A DNA stretch of 64,000 nucleotides from Myxococcales bacterium (GTDB lineage: Bacteria > Myxococcota > Myxococcia > Myxococcales > JAJYLH01), in the NCBI GenBank assembly GCA_021787845.1, contig JAJYLH010000006.1:62001-126000 (forward strand), read 5' to 3'. Positions 1 through 8,137 of the stretch are shown here, one piece after another (within the stretch, counting starts at the first letter, position 1; every line of letters begins with the position of its first letter). A program made the position numbers and the translations under genes. Below the pieces are notes generated by a model. The model was not told the DNA's origin and ran no database searches. It saw only the letters and a program-made list of their open reading frames with translations.

Positions 1-1739
1 CTGTCGGTCGCGACCAGGACCAGGATGCGGCCGTCACGGGCGAAGAGCGCCTGGATGACGTTGGCCTCGCCATGCTGGACCACCTTCGCCGGGCCGGCCG
101 GGGTCGAGCCCCAGAGCACGCAGTCCGGGTACTGGCGGTCGATGAGGTCGGCTTTCGCGGGGTCCGGAGCGCCGACCGGGACCATCCAGAGCAGCGCGCT
201 GATGCCCGGAACGGTGTGGGGGGTGAAGAGCGACCCCGGCGTCGCGTTCACGCCGAGCTTGAGCGGTGCCGCTCCTCCCGGGCGGGTGACGTAGACGTTC
301 CCGCCGGTGATGCCCGCGCCGTCCGAGGCGATGTAGGCGAAGTGGCTGTTCTGGTCGGTGGCGTCGTTCGGGTCGACCAGGGCGACGTCGTCGGCCCGGA
401 TGCGGGTGGCGATCTGCGTGGGCTTGAGGCCGGGGACCCCGAACTGGAGGTTTCCCGCGCCGGAGTACAAGGGCATCCCGTTCATGCTGGTCAGGTCGCT
501 GACGACGGTCATCGCGCTGTTGGCTTTGGTCTTGGGGTCGATGGGGCCGAAGCGCACGGTGTCCCAGCCCACGTCGGAGCCGAGCGAAACCGGGTCCTGG
601 TCGCCGAGCGCCGAGATGATCTGCGCGGTGCCGACGGCGCCGGCGCTGAACGACATGTCGCCGAAGGCGATGACCCACTTGTTGTCCGGCGAGAACTCCG
701 GCCGCACCGAGTCCGGCGCCGGCATCAGCAACGTCGGCACCCCTTTCGCCCAAGCGTAGAGAGCGTCGCCCGAGTAGTACACGACCGTCTTGCCGTCCGG
801 AGATACACTAGGAGCGCTCCCGCTCGCCGCGATGACGGTCGGCTCGCCGCCGCCGGTCGGTTGGGCCATCACCTTCCCGTCCGAAGTGACGTAGGCCGCG
901 AGGGTCCCGCCGGCCGAGAGCGAGAAGTCGAGGTCGGTTCCGATGCCGTAGAGCTCGACGCTGCTCGCGATGGTGGTCTTGGAGCCGGTCTTCAGGTCGA
1001 TGGCGACGAGGTTGCCTTTCGGGTGCGCGACGCTCGCGTCGTAGGTGCAGTTGCCGCTGTCGTCGCACGACGTGCCCTGGACGAGGCCGACGAGGGCGAG
1101 GGTGCGGTCGGCGCTGAAAATCACCGCCCGCGGCGGCACGCCCACCCCGAGCTGGAGCGACTGGGTGCCGTTCGACCAGAACAAGTCGCCGGTATCGTCC
1201 GTCGAGTCGAAGTTGGCGATGAAGAGGATCTCGTCCCCCTTGGCGCCATACCAGAAGCCCTCGGCCGGCACGCCCGCGCCCTGGGGGAGGTCGACCGCCT
1301 TCCAGCCCTTGACCGGGCTCAAGTCGACGTACTCCAGCGTGCCGACGTTGTTCGCGAGGTCGGGATGCGCCAGGAACAGCGCGGTCTCCGGCCAGGTCTT
1401 CGGGTCGGGCGAGTCGTTGATGTTCGGGTCGCCCGGAGCGACGCGCACCGTCTGGGTCTCGGCAGCGTCGCTGAGGTCCGTCGCCGCCTCCGCCCCCTTC
1501 ACCAGGTAGTCGAGCTCCACGGTTCCGGAGTTGACGTCCGGCTGACCCTTTTCGGCCAGGGCGGTGAAGTCGAGGAAGCCGGAGTAGAGGTGCCGGTAGC
1601 TGCCGTCGGTCGTGAGCGCATCGGCCGGGTCGAAGGCGTGGCCGGTCAGCTTCGTCTTGCTCGAGCCGCAGGCGGCGACGAGCACGGCAGCGAGCGCCAG
1701 CCGCCCGAGCCGACCGAGGGCGCAAGGGACCTTGCACAT
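1..1739 (-). CDS. Beta-propeller (PD40/TolB-like) lipoprotein, C-terminus cut by window edge
   Basis: The reading frame is open from the ATG at 1739 to the window edge (579 codons visible), so the C-terminus is missing. The N-terminus is a lipoprotein signal peptide with lipobox LVAAC, so the mature protein should be lipidated and face the periplasm or outer membrane. The body contains repeated FSADRT, VSPDGKTVVYY and FSPDNKWVIA segments, typical of PD40/TolB-type beta-propeller blades. A GAGGAG-like ribosome site lies just upstream of the start. It diverges from the pseudopilin gene at 2306, so it may or may not belong to that system. The function is unknown; a structural or binding role in the envelope is inferred from fold only. 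Confidence 0.85.
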   Translation of the reverse strand, partial: MCKVPCALGRLGRLALAAVLVAACGSSKTKLTGHAFDPADALTTDGSYRHLYSGFLDFTALAEKGQPDVNSGTVELDYLVKGAEAATDLSDAAETQTVRVAPGDPNINDSPDPKTWPETALFLAHPDLANNVGTLEYVDLSPVKGWKAVDLPQGAGVPAEGFWYGAKGDEILFIANFDSTDDTGDLFWSNGTQSLQLGVGVPPRAVIFSADRTLALVGLVQGTSCDDSGNCTYDASVAHPKGNLVAIDLKTGSKTTIASSVELYGIGTDLDFSLSAGGTLAAYVTSDGKVMAQPTGGGEPTVIAASGSAPSVSPDGKTVVYYSGDALYAWAKGVPTLLMPAPDSVRPEFSPDNKWVIAFGDMSFSAGAVGTAQIISALGDQDPVSLGSDVGWDTVRFGPIDPKTKANSAMTVVSDLTSMNGMPLYSGAGNLQFGVPGLKPTQIATRIRADDVALVDPNDATDQNSHFAYIASDGAGITGGNVYVTRPGGAAPLKLGVNATPGSLFTPHTVPGISALLWMVPVGAPDPAKADLIDRQYPDCVLWGSTPAGPAKVVQHGEANVIQALFARDGRILVLVATD

Positions 1740-2305
1740 GGGCTACTCCTCGAAAGCGACGCCGCATCGCTCGAAGACGCCACGCCTCAAAGCCAGCCAC
1801 GACAGCGCGATCGCCGTCGCGCGCGGCGCCCGAGCCGACGCGGCCACGAGCCTATCATGGCCGCCCGGGCACGCAAAGTCACCGCGGCCTGCCCGTTGGC
1901 TTTCCCGACGATATTGCCGGAGGCGCTCCCCCGTGTTTGCACGCGGGTCCCGCCGGGTGGCCTGACCACTTTGTCTCTTTGCCTGGAACGACTCGAACAA
2001 GAGGTTGAGCGTCCTGCCCGATTCTGGTGTGGGGCGATGTCATTGCGGCTCGCGTCGAACGCCGATGCGCAGTGCGTCAAAGGGGAGCTTGCGGGGAGAC
2101 GGGGGCGAGAATCTCCCGAGAGCCCTTCCTTGACACCCGTCGCAGCACCGGCGTAGCGTCGGCTCCGCCCGAGGTGAGAGGGCCCCCACGAGCTGATGTT
2201 CTGCGTCGTCTCGTGCCCGGACCGCGCGAGACCGGGGGCAAGCGAGTTCCCATGGGGACAGTCCCAGCGGATGGGCTGACCCTTCGCCCAAAGGAGGCAG
2301 GCGCC
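1740..2305. other. Divergent intergenic region between lipoprotein and pilin genes
   Basis: This 566-base stretch separates two divergently transcribed genes and must hold both promoters. I see no convincing protein-coding gene. A TTGACA box at 2130 is the only clear promoter-like element (listed separately). No sigma-54 type GG-N10-GC site was recognised by eye. Confidence 0.5.
2130..2159 (+). promoter_or_regulatory. Putative sigma-70-type promoter of the pseudopilin gene
   Basis: TTGACA at 2130-2135 matches the -35 consensus exactly, followed after 18 bases by TAGCGT at 2154-2159 as a weak -10. This would give a leader of about 140 bases before the ATG at 2306. It is a pattern match only. 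Confidence 0.35.
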
Positions 2306-2815
2306 ATGGCAAGTCAGAGAAAGCAGGCAATGAAGGGCTTCACGCTCATCGAGCTGGTGATCGTCATCGCGGTGATCGCCATTCTGGCGGCGCTCCTGGT
2401 GCCGACGATTCTGAACCAGACCCAGCGGGCTCGCGAGTCGCGGGCGAAGAACGAGGTGGCCGAGATCGCGAAGACGCTGGCCCGGATGCGGGCGGACACC
2501 GACGCCACCACCGCGGCCTGCTACGACACGCTGGCCGACATGAACTCCGTTGCCGTTCCGGCCAACTGCGGGTCCACGCTCCCGACCTGCACCACCTCGA
2601 ACATCGGCCACGTCTGCTGGAACGGCCCGTACATGAGCCAGCCGGTGAACAACGACCCGTGGGACCACCCGTACATCGTCACCTACACCGCGCCCGCCAA
2701 CGGGCAGAGCGTCGGCGAGATCCAGGTGGTTTCTTTCGGTCCGGACGGCGTCAAGCAGATCGCCGACACGACGGACTGTACGACCTCCAGCGACGACCTC
2801 TGCGCCATCCAGTAG
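2306..2815 (+). CDS. GspG-like type II/IV pseudopilin (1st copy)
   Basis: 169 residues. The prepilin signal is short and basic, cleaved in KG/FTLIELVIV by a prepilin peptidase, followed by a hydrophobic alpha-1 helix of about 20 residues. The C-terminal half carries WNGPYM, DPWDHPY and SFGPDG, the layout of the GspG calcium-binding major pseudopilin. The start at 2306 is fixed by AAGGAGG at 2291-2297 with 8-base spacing; an upstream in-frame extension has no pilin character. Its own terminator follows directly, so it is probably expressed separately from, and more strongly than, the assembly genes behind it. The four cysteines in the body could form disulfides. Confidence 0.93.
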   Translation: MASQRKQAMKGFTLIELVIVIAVIAILAALLVPTILNQTQRARESRAKNEVAEIAKTLARMRADTDATTAACYDTLADMNSVAVPANCGSTLPTCTTSNIGHVCWNGPYMSQPVNNDPWDHPYIVTYTAPANGQSVGEIQVVSFGPDGVKQIADTTDCTTSSDDLCAIQ

Positions 2816-2833
2816 CGCTTGAGCTCTTCATGG

Positions 2834-2870
2834 AAGGGGTGAGCTCGAACAAGGGCTCACCCTTTTCCTT
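2834..2870 (+). terminator. Rho-independent terminator after the pseudopilin gene
   Basis: Perfect 8-base stem GGGTGAGC (2837-2844) and GCTCACCC (2855-2862), extendable by weak pairs, 10-base loop, followed by TTTTCCTTTT. It lies 19 bases after the pseudopilin stop and 100 bases before the ATPase gene. Confidence 0.85.
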
Positions 2871-2971
2871 TTCTCCGGCGGGCGCCGCGGGTCCGAGGCC
2901 GGGCGCCCAAGCGGGACCACGCGGACCGGAAGTTTTCAAGCGGCGACGAATCTGCGTAGACTCGGCCCCTC

Positions 2972-5900
2972 ATGGCGACGAAGGAGACGGCGCGCGAGTC
3001 GACGGTGCCAGAAGACGTCACGGTCGGTCCGTCGCCTGCGCCGGCGGGCGCTCCACCGGGGCCCCCCGAGCCAGGAACGACGGCCGGCCTCGCATCGTCC
3101 GACGAGTTGGAGACGCTCCTCGCCGAGGAGCTGTCCGAGGACGCCTTCGACCTCACGCCCGCCGCCGCTTCGCCCTCGAACGATCGCTTGCCGCGGGCGA
3201 CCGAGAGCCCGGGGCCGACGCGCGCGGCCGGCCCGGAGGCGCTATCCGCCAGGCCGCCCGTGCAAGGGGCACCTGCGACGGGAGCCCCAGCCGTTGCGGT
3301 GGTTCCTGAGGACATCTTCGAGGCAGACGACCTCTTCGACGCGCCGATTGCAGCCCCCGACCTCGGCACACCCTGGGAGGCGGGAGAGGTGGCGGTGGCT
3401 GGCACCGCTGCCGCCCCCCTTGTCACGAGCGAAGTGGTTGAACCACCCGACCTCGGCTCGCCCTGGGAGAGCGCCGAGCTTTCACGCCCAGCGGAACCGC
3501 TGCCGCCCGCCATCACCGAAGTGGTCGAGCTCGCGAGAATCCTCGAGCAGGTCGCTCCACCCGCGGCTCCCGAGGAAGCCATCTCCGACGAGGCCGTGGC
3601 CGAAGCCGAGCCGCCTCCGGCCGCGGTCGAGGCTCGGGCGGAAGAAGAGCTCGTCGCGGCGCCGGAGCTCGGCTCACCCTGGGAGAGCGCCGAGCTTTCA
3701 CGCCCAGCGGAACCGCTGCCGCCCGCCATCACCGAAGTGGTCGAGCTCGCGAGAATCTTGGGCGAGGTCGCTCCACCCGAGGCTCCCGAGGAAGCCATCT
3801 CCGACGAGGCCGTGGCCGAAGCCGAGCCGCCTCCCGGCGCGGTCGAGGCTCGGGCGGAAGAAGAGATCGTCGCGGCGCCGGAGCTCGGCTCGCCCTGGGA
3901 GAGCGCCGAGCTTACGCGCCCAGCGGAACCGCTGCCGACCGCCATTACCGAAGTGGTCGAGCTCGCGAGAATCCTCGAGCAAGTCGCTCCACCTGCGGCT
4001 CCCGAGGAAGCCGTCTCCGACGAGGCCGTGGCCGAAGCCGAGCCGCCTCCGCCTGCGGTCGAGACGCCAGCGGAAGAAGCGATCGTCGCGGCGCCGGAGC
4101 TCGGCTCGCTCTGGGAGAGCGCCGAGCTTCCGCGCCCAGCGGAACCGCTGCCGCCCGCCATTACCGAAGTGGTCGAGCTCGCGAGGATCTTGGGCGAGCT
4201 CGCTCCACCCGCGGCTCCCGAGGAAGCCGTCTCCGACGAGGCCGTGGCCGAAGCCGAGCCGCCTCCGCCTGCGGTCGAGGCTCCGGCGGAAGAAGAGATC
4301 GTCGCGGCGCCGGAGCTCGGCTCGCCCTGGGAGAGCGCCGAGCTTCCGCGCCCAGTGGAACCGCTGCCGCCCGCCATTACCGAAGTGGTCGAGCTCGCGA
4401 GGATCTTGGGCGAGCTCGCTCCACCCGCGGCTCCCGAGGAAGCCATCTCCGACGAGGCCGTGGCCGAAGCCGAGCCGCCTCCGGCCGCGGTCGAGGCTCG
4501 GGCGGAAGAAGAGCTCGTCGCGGCGCCGGAGCTCGGCTCGCCCTCGGAGAGCGCCGAGCTTCTACGCTCAGCGGAACCGCTACCGCCCGCCATCACCGAA
4601 GTGGTCGAGCTCGCGAGAATCCTCGAGCAAGTCGCTCCACCTGCGGCTCCCGAGGAAGCCATCTCCGACGAGGCCGTGGGCGAATCCGAGCCGCCTCCGC
4701 CTGCGGTCGAGGCTCCAGCCGAGGAACAGTTCGTCGCGCCACCGGCCATCAGGGCTGAAGAAGCGCACCCGGTTCCGTTCGCCGACGAGTCCCCGGTGCC
4801 CGAACCGGTCCCCCAGATCGCGCCGATCCCGGCGTTCGACGATGCGCCGGTCGCGCCACGCGATCGCGCTGAAACGGAGAGCCTCGAAGAGGAGCTCGCC
4901 TCCGCGCCGGACCAGGTTCTATCGGGCGCCGTCGCTGGACCCACGACGGATCTCGAAAGCGCTTCTCTCCCCCATGAGACCCAGGCGCCCAAGCTCGTCG
5001 CCTGGGCCGGAGAAGAATCCCCGCTCCCGGCGGAACCGATGGTCGCGCATGCGCCCCCGGCGCTTCGTCTGGCGCTGCCGGACGAGCCGATCAGCGAGGA
5101 GCCGGTCGACGCCGGACTGCTGCCGGAGATGGACGAGCTCGAGGCACTCGAGGAGATCCCCAAGGAGATTCCGCGCTTCGAGCGCAAACGGGAGGTGGTC
5201 CGCCGCAAGCTCCAGATCGGCGAGATGCTCCTCGAGAGCGGTGCCATCGGGCAGGACCAGCTCGAGATGGCGCTCGCCGAGCAGCGGCGCACGAAGAACC
5301 TGCTCGGCGAGGTCCTCGTCAACCTCGGCTTCGCGAGCGAGGACCTGGTCGCTCAGGCCGTCGCGGACCAGACCGGCATTCCGCTCGGGGTGGTTCCGAA
5401 AGACCCGCTCCCGCCCGAGCTGCGTAAGCTCATCCCCGAGGACATCGCCCGCAAGCACCGGCTCTTGCCGCTCGCGGTCGAGGGCAACGAGCTCCGGCTC
5501 GCGATGGCGAACCCGTTCGACGTCGTCGCCCTCGACCTGATTCGGGCGACGACCGGGCTCATCCCGCTGCCCTCGATCGCGCCGTGGGGACGAATCCTCG
5601 AGGCGATCGAGCGCAATTTCGTCCAGCGCGAGTCGTTCGACGAGACCTTCGAGCGGCTGATCGTCGCCGCCGAGGCCCGCGTCGGCAAGGACATCGACGA
5701 GGACGTGACGCACGGCCCGCTGGTGGAGCTGGTCGACCAGCTCATCGTCCGCGCCGTCGAGGAGCGCGCGACCGACATCCACATCGAGCCCGAAGAGGTG
5801 GTGGTCCGGATCCGGTATCGCATCGACTCGATTCTGCAGCCCGGCCCGATGATTCCGAAGAAGCTGCAAACCGCCATCGCCGCCCGCATCAAGGTGATGA

Positions 5901-6907
5901 GCGGCTTGAACATCGCCGAGAGCCGCGTCCCCCAGGACGGCCGCATCCGCTTCGGCATCAAGGGCCGGCAGATCGACCTGCGCGTGTCGACGTTCCTCTG
6001 CAACTACGGGGAGAACATCGTCCTGCGCGTGCTCGACAAGGCGAGCGTGGTCTTGAGCCTGGATAAGCTCGGGTTCTTAGCGGACGACCTCGAGACGTTC
6101 AACCGGCTCATCGAGAAACCGCACGGCATCATCTTCGTCACCGGCCCCACCGGCAGCGGCAAGACGACCACGCTCTACGCGGCGCTCGCCAAGCTCAACA
6201 CCATCGACGTCAACATCATGACGATCGAGGACCCGATCGAGTACGAAATCAACCTGATCCGCCAGAGCCAGGTCAACGAGAAGGCGGGCATCACCTTCGC
6301 CGGCGGCCTGCGCGCGATCATGCGCCAGGACCCGGACGTGGTGCTCATCGGCGAGACCCGCGACGAAGAGACCGCGTCGATGGCGACCCGCGCCGCGATG
6401 ACCGGGCACCTGGTCTTCACCACCCTCCACACGAACACCGCGGCCGGCGCGGTCAGCCGCATCGTCGACCTCGACGTGGAGCCGCTCCTGGTGGCCGACA
6501 CGGTGATCGCCTCCATCGGACAGCGGCTGATCCGGCTGGTCTGCCCCAAGTGCAAGACGCTCGTGCCGGCGCCGCCGGAGCGACGGGCGGAGTTGGAGGC
6601 CGCGGCCGAACGCGAGCACATGGACTGGGACGGCCTCGTCCCCGAGCCCAAGGGCTGTCCTTCCTGCCGGTTCCGGGGCTACCACGGCCGCAGCGGCCTG
6701 TTCGAGATCTTCGAGATGACTCGGGAGGCGCAGGATCTGGTGCTGCACCACCACTACGGCGCGGAGCTGACGCGACTCGCGCGCGCGCAAGGGATGCGAA
6801 CGATGTACGAGGACGGCTTGCGCCGGATAATCCTCAAGAGCTGCACGCTGGACGAGGTGGACCGGGTGATCGAAAGCGACAAGCGGGCGGAGGCTTCGGC
6901 AGGCTAG
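2972..6907 (+). CDS. PilB/GspE-type assembly ATPase with long repeat-bearing N-terminus
   Basis: 1311 residues, more than twice the usual 500-570 for PilB/GspE. Residues 1-730 are acidic and proline-rich and hold six tandem 72-residue repeats (159-590). A MshEN-type domain follows (about 739-883, IGEMLLESGAIGQDQLEMAL), then the hexameric ATPase with Walker A GPTGSGKTT (about 1058), the Walker B region DPDVVLIGE, a His-box HLVFTTLHTN and the C-terminal zinc tetracysteine CPKC/CPSC (about 1191 and 1229). It powers pilin polymerisation at the inner membrane. No strong ribosome site precedes the ATG, so the true start is uncertain. The stop abuts the next ATG. MshEN domains of related ATPases can bind cyclic-di-GMP, and a GGDEF protein is encoded at 47827; a link is only inference. 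Confidence 0.95.
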   Translation: MATKETARESTVPEDVTVGPSPAPAGAPPGPPEPGTTAGLASSDELETLLAEELSEDAFDLTPAAASPSNDRLPRATESPGPTRAAGPEALSARPPVQGAPATGAPAVAVVPEDIFEADDLFDAPIAAPDLGTPWEAGEVAVAGTAAAPLVTSEVVEPPDLGSPWESAELSRPAEPLPPAITEVVELARILEQVAPPAAPEEAISDEAVAEAEPPPAAVEARAEEELVAAPELGSPWESAELSRPAEPLPPAITEVVELARILGEVAPPEAPEEAISDEAVAEAEPPPGAVEARAEEEIVAAPELGSPWESAELTRPAEPLPTAITEVVELARILEQVAPPAAPEEAVSDEAVAEAEPPPPAVETPAEEAIVAAPELGSLWESAELPRPAEPLPPAITEVVELARILGELAPPAAPEEAVSDEAVAEAEPPPPAVEAPAEEEIVAAPELGSPWESAELPRPVEPLPPAITEVVELARILGELAPPAAPEEAISDEAVAEAEPPPAAVEARAEEELVAAPELGSPSESAELLRSAEPLPPAITEVVELARILEQVAPPAAPEEAISDEAVGESEPPPPAVEAPAEEQFVAPPAIRAEEAHPVPFADESPVPEPVPQIAPIPAFDDAPVAPRDRAETESLEEELASAPDQVLSGAVAGPTTDLESASLPHETQAPKLVAWAGEESPLPAEPMVAHAPPALRLALPDEPISEEPVDAGLLPEMDELEALEEIPKEIPRFERKREVVRRKLQIGEMLLESGAIGQDQLEMALAEQRRTKNLLGEVLVNLGFASEDLVAQAVADQTGIPLGVVPKDPLPPELRKLIPEDIARKHRLLPLAVEGNELRLAMANPFDVVALDLIRATTGLIPLPSIAPWGRILEAIERNFVQRESFDETFERLIVAAEARVGKDIDEDVTHGPLVELVDQLIVRAVEERATDIHIEPEEVVVRIRYRIDSILQPGPMIPKKLQTAIAARIKVMSGLNIAESRVPQDGRIRFGIKGRQIDLRVSTFLCNYGENIVLRVLDKASVVLSLDKLGFLADDLETFNRLIEKPHGIIFVTGPTGSGKTTTLYAALAKLNTIDVNIMTIEDPIEYEINLIRQSQVNEKAGITFAGGLRAIMRQDPDVVLIGETRDEETASMATRAAMTGHLVFTTLHTNTAAGAVSRIVDLDVEPLLVADTVIASIGQRLIRLVCPKCKTLVPAPPERRAELEAAAEREHMDWDGLVPEPKGCPSCRFRGYHGRSGLFEIFEMTREAQDLVLHHHYGAELTRLARAQGMRTMYEDGLRRIILKSCTLDEVDRVIESDKRAEASAG
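3446..4741 (+). repeat. Six tandem in-frame 216-bp repeats inside the ATPase gene
   Basis: Six copies of 216 bases, starting at 3446, 3662, 3878, 4094, 4310 and 4526, each encoding 72 residues that begin P-(D/E)-LGSPWESAEL and contain AITEVVELARIL and PEEAISDEAV. Copies differ by only a few substitutions, including at silent sites, which points to recent expansion or gene conversion. A diverged half-copy (DLGTPWEAGEV) precedes the array. Confidence 0.95.
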
Positions 6908-8137
6908 ATGGCGCGGTATCGCTACAAGGCGCGCACGCTCGACGGCCAGCCGGTGGAAGCGGTGGCCGACGCGCTGGACGACCGCGCGTTGGAGGAGCGC
7001 CTGACCGAGCAGGGCATGGTCCTCATCTCGGCCGCGCAGATGGAGCGCCGCTCGAAGTTCAAGGACGTGCTCTTCGGGACGGGGACGGCAGCGGTCCTGA
7101 ACCCCATGGAGCTGGTCCTCTTCACGATGGAGGTGTCGACGAGCTACAAGGCGGGGCTCCCGCTCCTGCAGACCCTCGAGGACATGGCGCTCAGCGGCGA
7201 GAAGCGCAACATCCGGGAGGTGTGCAAGGGCATCTCGGAAAGGGTGCGCGGCGGGGCGTCGCTCGGGGACAGCCTCGCCGCGTTCCCCAAGGCGTTTCCC
7301 GAGCTCTACGTCGACCTGATCCGGGCGGCGGAGCAGACCGGCAAGCTCGACCGGGTGCTGGACGACCTGGTCCGGTTCCTCGAATGGCAGAAGGAGACCC
7401 GGGGGCAGATCATCGGGGCGAGCGTCTACCCGGTCGCGCTCCTCGGCGCGGTGATCGGTCTGGGGCTCATCCTCACGCTCTTCGTGTTCCCTCGTTTTCT
7501 CGACACCTTCAAGAACATGGGGGGCAAGCTGCCGCTGCCGACGAAGATGCTGCTCGGAATCGAGAACTTCGTCCATGCCCACCACATCGCGTTGATCGTG
7601 GTGGTGGTGGGGGTGCCGACGGCCTACCTCTCCCTGCGCAACGTCCCCGCGGTGCGGATGACCATCGACATGGCGAAGCTGCGAAACCCCATCGTGGGAC
7701 CGCTGCTCACCAAGCTCTACATGAGCCTCTTCTCCCACAACCTGGGGATGATGATCGGCAGCGGGCTCGATTTCTCGAACGCGCTGCGGCTGGTCGAGCG
7801 AATCGTGAAGAACGTCGTGTTTCAGAACCTGATTGCGGACGCGCGCAACGCGGTCGAGAACGGCCGGCCGCTGTCGGACGCGATGACCCGCGGCAACCTC
7901 GTGCCTTCGCTCGTCAAGCGGATGCTGAAGCTGGGCGAGACCACCGGCTCGATGGAGGACAGCCTGGAGAACGTTTCCCGCTACTACGACAAGGAAGTGC
8001 CGCGGGCGATCAAGAAGATGTTCCAGATCATGGAGCCGCTCGTGCTGGTGACGATGGCGGGGGTGGTGCTCTTCATGGCGAGCGCGGTGCTCCTGCCCCT
8101 CTACGGGATGATCAACCAGATCGGGGGGCAACACTGA
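6908..8137 (+). CDS. GspF/PilC inner-membrane platform protein
   Basis: 409 residues, normal for the family. It begins MARYRYKARTLDG, has two GspF domains (about 70-195 and 275-400) with the internal SYKAGLPLLQ / GMMIGSGLDFSNAL signatures and three predicted membrane helices (about 170-195, 220-242, 375-400). It couples the cytoplasmic ATPase to the pilus base. The ATG follows the ATPase stop with no gap and the stop overlaps the next start, so it is translationally coupled on both sides. Confidence 0.95.
   Translation: MARYRYKARTLDGQPVEAVADALDDRALEERLTEQGMVLISAAQMERRSKFKDVLFGTGTAAVLNPMELVLFTMEVSTSYKAGLPLLQTLEDMALSGEKRNIREVCKGISERVRGGASLGDSLAAFPKAFPELYVDLIRAAEQTGKLDRVLDDLVRFLEWQKETRGQIIGASVYPVALLGAVIGLGLILTLFVFPRFLDTFKNMGGKLPLPTKMLLGIENFVHAHHIALIVVVVGVPTAYLSLRNVPAVRMTIDMAKLRNPIVGPLLTKLYMSLFSHNLGMMIGSGLDFSNALRLVERIVKNVVFQNLIADARNAVENGRPLSDAMTRGNLVPSLVKRMLKLGETTGSMEDSLENVSRYYDKEVPRAIKKMFQIMEPLVLVTMAGVVLFMASAVLLPLYGMINQIGGQH

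Noticed and set aside
808-1800. 330-codon minus-strand frame
   Set aside because: Out of frame with the lipoprotein that has a lipobox and propeller motifs on the same strand; it is a shadow.
3446-4741. Regular repeats considered as a CRISPR array
   Set aside because: Units are 216 bases, in frame, with no unique spacers and no cas genes.
2857-5322. 821-codon minus-strand frame rich in serine and glycine
   Set aside because: It arises from the tandem repeats of the pilus ATPase read in reverse; low complexity and no start signal.
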